50,465 nt of DNA from the NCBI GenBank assembly GCA_964236695.1, contig CAXSFU010000016.1, positions 1-50,465 on the forward strand. The letters run 5' to 3'. The DNA is from CAXSEF01 sp964236695. Its GTDB lineage: Bacteria > Pseudomonadota > Alphaproteobacteria > Acetobacterales > Acetobacteraceae. Position numbers and translations under genes: made by a program. Positions within the stretch are counted from its first letter, which is position 1, and every line of letters starts with the position of its first letter. Shown in pieces: positions 47,841 to 50,465 of this stretch. The notes below the pieces were generated by a model, which saw only the letters and a list, made by a program, of their open reading frames with translations, was not told where the DNA came from and made no database searches.

Positions 47841-49064
47841 TCAGCGCAGGCAGGGATGGCGGCGGGTGCAGGCGGCGAGCCGGGCCGGCGCGTGGTCGCG
47901 CGCCATCACCGGCAGCAGACGGGGGCGCACGGCGTCGGACACCGGGCGGACGTAGGCGTGGCCGCGCCCGCGCCCGTGCACGGGACCGGCGGCGTGCTGC
48001 TGCGGCGGCGGCGCGAACTCGGCGGCGCGCTCCGCCATGACGTGGCGCGCGCGCAGGCGAGGCCCTGCGCGCAGCACGGCATGGACGGGCATCGGCGAGA
48101 AGCGCAGCGGCAGCGCGGCCGCGTCGGCGGCGGCGATCAGCGCCGGCACCCGCATGCGCGAGGGCGCGCGCCGCATCACCGGCACGTCCATGCGCTCGAA
48201 CCCGTCGTCGAGCAGGGAGGCCATGTGCACGTCGCGCTCGCCGTTGGCGCGCATGCCCAGCACCACGCCGATCAGCCGCACGCCGCCGCGCACCGCCGAG
48301 GTGACCAGGTTGTGGCCGCTCAGCTCGGTGTAGCCGGTCTTGAGGCCGTCCGCGCCGGGATAGGTGCGCAGCATGGTGTCGTGGTTGAGGATCTCCCGGC
48401 CGTGAAAGCTGAACGACGGCACGCTGAACAGCGCGTAGTCATCGGGAAAGTCCTGCACCAGGTGGCGGGCCAGCACGGCGAGGTCGTGCGCGGTGCTGAC
48501 CTGGTCGGGGTCGGGCAGGCCGGACGCGTTGCGGAAGGTGGTGCGGGTCATGCCGAGCGCCCTCGCGCGCAGCGTCATCATCTGGGCGAAGCGGTCCTCG
48601 TCGCCGCCGAGCAGTTCGCCGAGCGCGCAGGCCGCGTCGTTGGCCGACAGCGTGACCATGGCCAGCATCGCCTGCTCGACGGTGATATACGTCGCCGGCA
48701 CCAGGCCGAGCTTGACCGGCGTCATCGAGGCGGCGTGCCACGACACCGGCACCACCTGGTCGATGCCGATGCGGTGGTCACGCAGCGCCTCGAACGCCAT
48801 GTACAGGGTCATCAGCTTGGTCAGGCTGGCGGGATAGCGCGGCTCGTCCGCGTTGACCTGCTCCAGGACGTTGCCGCTGCCGGCGTCGACCACCAGCGAG
48901 GCGTAGCGGTCCGACCAGACCTGGGCCGCGGCCGGCCGTGCGGCAAGCGACAGCGCCAGCCCCGGTGCCAGCCACAGGCAGAGAACCGCCGGGATTGCCC
49001 TGGCCGGCGGGCGGGTGCGGCCAAGCGCGGCCACGATGCGGCAAAAACGAGAGACCATCCGCAT
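47841..49064 (-). CDS. D-alanyl-D-alanine carboxypeptidase (peptidase S11)
   Basis: These penicillin-binding proteins trim the pentapeptide of periplasmic peptidoglycan. Motifs are SxxK as Ser80-Leu-Thr-Lys83 (YPASLTKLMTLYMAFEAL), SxN (TLSANDAACALGEL) and KTG (DGLKTGYTELSGHN). A signal peptide ends near ARPAAA-Q (about residue 47). With start 49064 the product has 407 residues; ATG 49058 is nearly as good, since AAGGGA suits it in spacing. The last 110 residues are a poorly conserved Ala/Arg/His-rich tail instead of the PBP5_C domain. It is divergent from the phasin gene. Confidence 0.94.
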   Translation of the reverse strand: MRMVSRFCRIVAALGRTRPPARAIPAVLCLWLAPGLALSLAARPAAAQVWSDRYASLVVDAGSGNVLEQVNADEPRYPASLTKLMTLYMAFEALRDHRIGIDQVVPVSWHAASMTPVKLGLVPATYITVEQAMLAMVTLSANDAACALGELLGGDEDRFAQMMTLRARALGMTRTTFRNASGLPDPDQVSTAHDLAVLARHLVQDFPDDYALFSVPSFSFHGREILNHDTMLRTYPGADGLKTGYTELSGHNLVTSAVRGGVRLIGVVLGMRANGERDVHMASLLDDGFERMDVPVMRRAPSRMRVPALIAAADAAALPLRFSPMPVHAVLRAGPRLRARHVMAERAAEFAPPPQQHAAGPVHGRGRGHAYVRPVSDAVRPRLLPVMARDHAPARLAACTRRHPCLR

Positions 49065-49205
49065 CAATCCCTTGATCCTGGCCCTCGACCGTATCTGCCG
49101 GCAACGCATCGTGTCCAGCGCGATCGATGACATTTACCTGCATGAACAGGACATTGGCCGACGCGGTTGTGTCATGCCGCGCGGCGTCCCACGCGGCGAG
49201 ACGTA

Positions 49206-49220
49206 TTGTGCACTGCACAA
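49206..49220. promoter_or_regulatory. Putative PhaR operator 1 of the phasin gene
   Basis: TTGTGC-ACT-GCACAA, a perfect 6-3-6 palindrome six bases upstream of the phasin -35. Half-sites are identical to those at 30787-30801. Confidence 0.55.
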
Positions 49221-49226
49221 ATCTTG

Positions 49227-49254
49227 TTGACCGGGCGCGGAGGGACCGCATACA
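49227..49254 (+). promoter_or_regulatory. Probable phasin promoter
   Basis: TTGACC (49227-49232), 16 bases, CATACA (49249-49254), placed between the two operators; the transcript would begin near 49261. Confidence 0.5.
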
Positions 49255-49262
49255 CCCGCATC

Positions 49263-49277
49263 TGCTGCGGTGCAGCA
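49263..49277. promoter_or_regulatory. Putative PhaR operator 2 of the phasin gene
   Basis: TGCTGC-GGT-GCAGCA, a perfect 6-3-6 palindrome at the predicted transcript start. Its core CTGC-N3-GCAG equals the PhaR site reported in Rhodobacter. Confidence 0.58.
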
Positions 49278-49366
49278 AAGGGGAAGGGTCGCCGGTGGCC
49301 GATGCGCCCCACGAGCAAGAACAATCAGACGCCCGCAACGCGGCAACGTCGGCAGGAGATGCAGCG

Positions 49367-49912
49367 ATGAGTGGCAAGAAGGCGACGATCGACGGCCTGG
49401 CCGTGGTGCAGGACGTGGCCCGCGAGAGCGTGCGCCAGGTGTCGCACGGCTTCGAGAGCGTGGCGTCCGGCGCGCGCGAGGCGAGCGCCTCCGCGGCGGC
49501 CGCGATGGGCGAGACGCAGGCCCAGGCGCAGGCGCAGGGCAAGACCGGCATGGAGGCGGCGATGAAGCACGCGGAGCAGATCCTGGCCTTCAGCCAGGGC
49601 AACGTCGAGGCGATGATGAAGTCCGGCCAGATCTGGGCGAGCGGCCTGCAGGACCTGTCGCGACAGATCACCGCGACCGCGCAGGCCTCGTTCCAGGACA
49701 ACGTGTCGGTGCTGCGCTCGCTGACCGCGATCCGCACGCTGCAGGACGCCGTGGCGCTGCAGACCACCGCGGCGCGCACCGCCATGGAGAAGGCGCTGGC
49801 CGAATCCACCCGGCTTACCGAGACCTCGATGAAGCTGGCCGAACAGGCGAGCGCGCCGATCACCGCGCGCGTCGGCGCCGCGATGGAGATGGTCTCCCCT
49901 CCGCGCGGCTGA
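49367..49912 (+). CDS. phaP: Phasin family protein
   Basis: Phasins coat polyhydroxyalkanoate granules and keep them dispersed. The 181-residue product is almost wholly helical and Ala/Gln/Glu-rich (ASASAAAAMGETQAQAQAQ), with the phasin_2-type segment EQILAFSQGNVEAMMKSGQIWASGLQDLSRQ and LQTTAARTAMEKALAESTRLTETSMKLAEQA (in part). ATG 49367 has AGGAG eight bases upstream; GTG 49295 with GGGAAGGG is a credible alternative adding 24 residues. Two TGC-N3-GCA palindromes flank the promoter, in keeping with known control of phasin genes by PhaR, the repressor that binds both DNA and the polymer. Confidence 0.9.
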   Translation: MSGKKATIDGLAVVQDVARESVRQVSHGFESVASGAREASASAAAAMGETQAQAQAQGKTGMEAAMKHAEQILAFSQGNVEAMMKSGQIWASGLQDLSRQITATAQASFQDNVSVLRSLTAIRTLQDAVALQTTAARTAMEKALAESTRLTETSMKLAEQASAPITARVGAAMEMVSPPRG

Positions 49913-49938
49913 CCCGCCGGCCCGACGCGGGAGCAGGG

Positions 49939-49968
49939 GGTCCGGGCCGCTGGCCCGGGCCCCTTTTC
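49939..49968 (+). terminator. Intrinsic terminator after the phasin gene
   Basis: Ten-base stem GGTCCGGGCC/GGCCCGGGCC (one G-T pair) with a GCT loop, followed by CCTTTT. Confidence 0.75.
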
Positions 49969-50126
49969 CGTGGCAGGCCCACGATTGCGCATGCGGGGCA
50001 GCGGCCCTTTTCCCTGCGGCGCGGCTTCCGATATGCTCGCTCCTCGCAGCACAGCGGTGGGGGCTCGCCGGCTGCGGCGACACGCGGACCTGGTTCGCGC
50101 CCCCGGGCCTGGGGATGGGCGGACGA

Positions 50127-50456
50127 ATGAGCGACAACGACAAGCAGCGCGGCGGCGACGGCCCGAACACCGGCGTGGTGGTCAAGGCACGGCCGAAGAC
50201 CCGCAAGCCGGCCATGTACAAGGTCCTGATGCTCAACGACGACTACACGCCGATGGAGTTCGTCGTCCACGTGCTGGAACGCTTCTTCCAGAAGACCCGC
50301 GAGGAGGCGACGCGCATCATGCTGCACGTCCACCGCCGCGGCGTCGGCGTCTGCGGCGTGTTCACCTACGAGGTCGCGGAAACCAAGGTGACCCAGGTCA
50401 TGGACCTCGCCCGGCAGAACCAGCACCCGCTGCAGTGCACGATCGAGAAGGAATGA
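50127..50456 (+). CDS. clpS: ATP-dependent Clp protease adaptor ClpS
   Basis: ClpS delivers N-degron substrates to ClpAP. The 109-residue product has a disordered 30-residue N-terminus that would engage ClpA, then the core YKVLMLNDDYTPMEFVVHVLERFF with the N-degron pocket residues Asn-Asp-Asp, and the His residues of MLHVHRRGVGVCGVF. ATG 50127 (MSDNDKQRGGDG) follows GGGCGGA; an ATG at 50115 is less likely. The gene ends nine bases before the window edge; clpA would be expected next. Confidence 0.96.
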   Translation: MSDNDKQRGGDGPNTGVVVKARPKTRKPAMYKVLMLNDDYTPMEFVVHVLERFFQKTREEATRIMLHVHRRGVGVCGVFTYEVAETKVTQVMDLARQNQHPLQCTIEKE

Positions 50457-50465
50457 GCCAGCAAG

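Noticed and set aside
49127..49294. Long upstream form of the phasin starting at 49127
   Set aside because: It would place the promoter and both operators inside coding sequence; no ribosome site is present there.

Overview
The window is a GC-rich (roughly 70% by eye), densely coded chromosomal segment of an alphaproteobacterium, most likely a member of the Acetobacteraceae/Rhodospirillales. The reasons are the 14-gene nuoA-N operon with separate nuoC and nuoD, the block coaX-rnj-DUF1467-proS-lolC-lolD-dnaE downstream of nuoN, the tig-clpP-clpX-lon-hup quality-control block, a phasin gene, Hint_2-domain surface proteins, and a dense family of palindromic intergenic repeats. There is no phage, plasmid, insertion sequence or CRISPR array. 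One 100-base N gap (45303-45402) marks it as scaffolded draft sequence.

Layout. 239-3565: ilvD (branched-chain amino acids) and dadA (D-amino acid oxidation). 3689-4439: an AT-richer two-gene module (a small basic protein plus a tail-anchored membrane protein) of unknown function. 4572-11753: tRNA-Leu, tig, clpP, clpX, lon and hup, i.e. ribosome-bound chaperone, two ATP-dependent proteases and the nucleoid protein HU. 11744-11948: tRNA-Val, overlapping the end of hup, and tRNA-Asp. 12134-27625: all subunits of respiratory complex I, with repeat elements wedged between nuoF/G, nuoH/I and nuoI/J. 27793-30513: coaX, rnj and a DUF1467 gene. 30514-31303: a long non-coding stretch holding a probable structured small RNA with an intrinsic terminator, an isolated PhaR-like operator and a repeat. 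31304-39964: proS, lolC, lolD, a possible uracil-DNA-glycosylase-like gene bracketed by two half repeats, dnaE and a nitrilase-family amidohydrolase. 40087-42653 (minus strand): purB, a small exported His/Trp-rich protein and an NRDE/TANGO2 protein. 42728-46759: a TerC-family membrane protein, a possible 36-residue membrane peptide, a formaldehyde-activating-enzyme homologue lacking the catalytic His, and a Gly-rich beta-helix/Hint protein. 46876-49064 (minus): map and a D-Ala-D-Ala carboxypeptidase. 49367-50456: a phasin with PhaR-type operators, then clpS.

Most genes are core housekeeping. The material worth a second look is between them: thirteen copies or half copies of a modular palindromic element whose hairpin arms change together, so that pairing is kept; the probable small RNA at 30525-30719; shared TGC-N3-GCA palindromes at the phasin promoter and in the rnj-proS gap; an inverted-repeat AT-rich element at 46735-46875; and an assembly gap whose flanks are an identical 55-base overlap, so the Hint gene is very probably intact.
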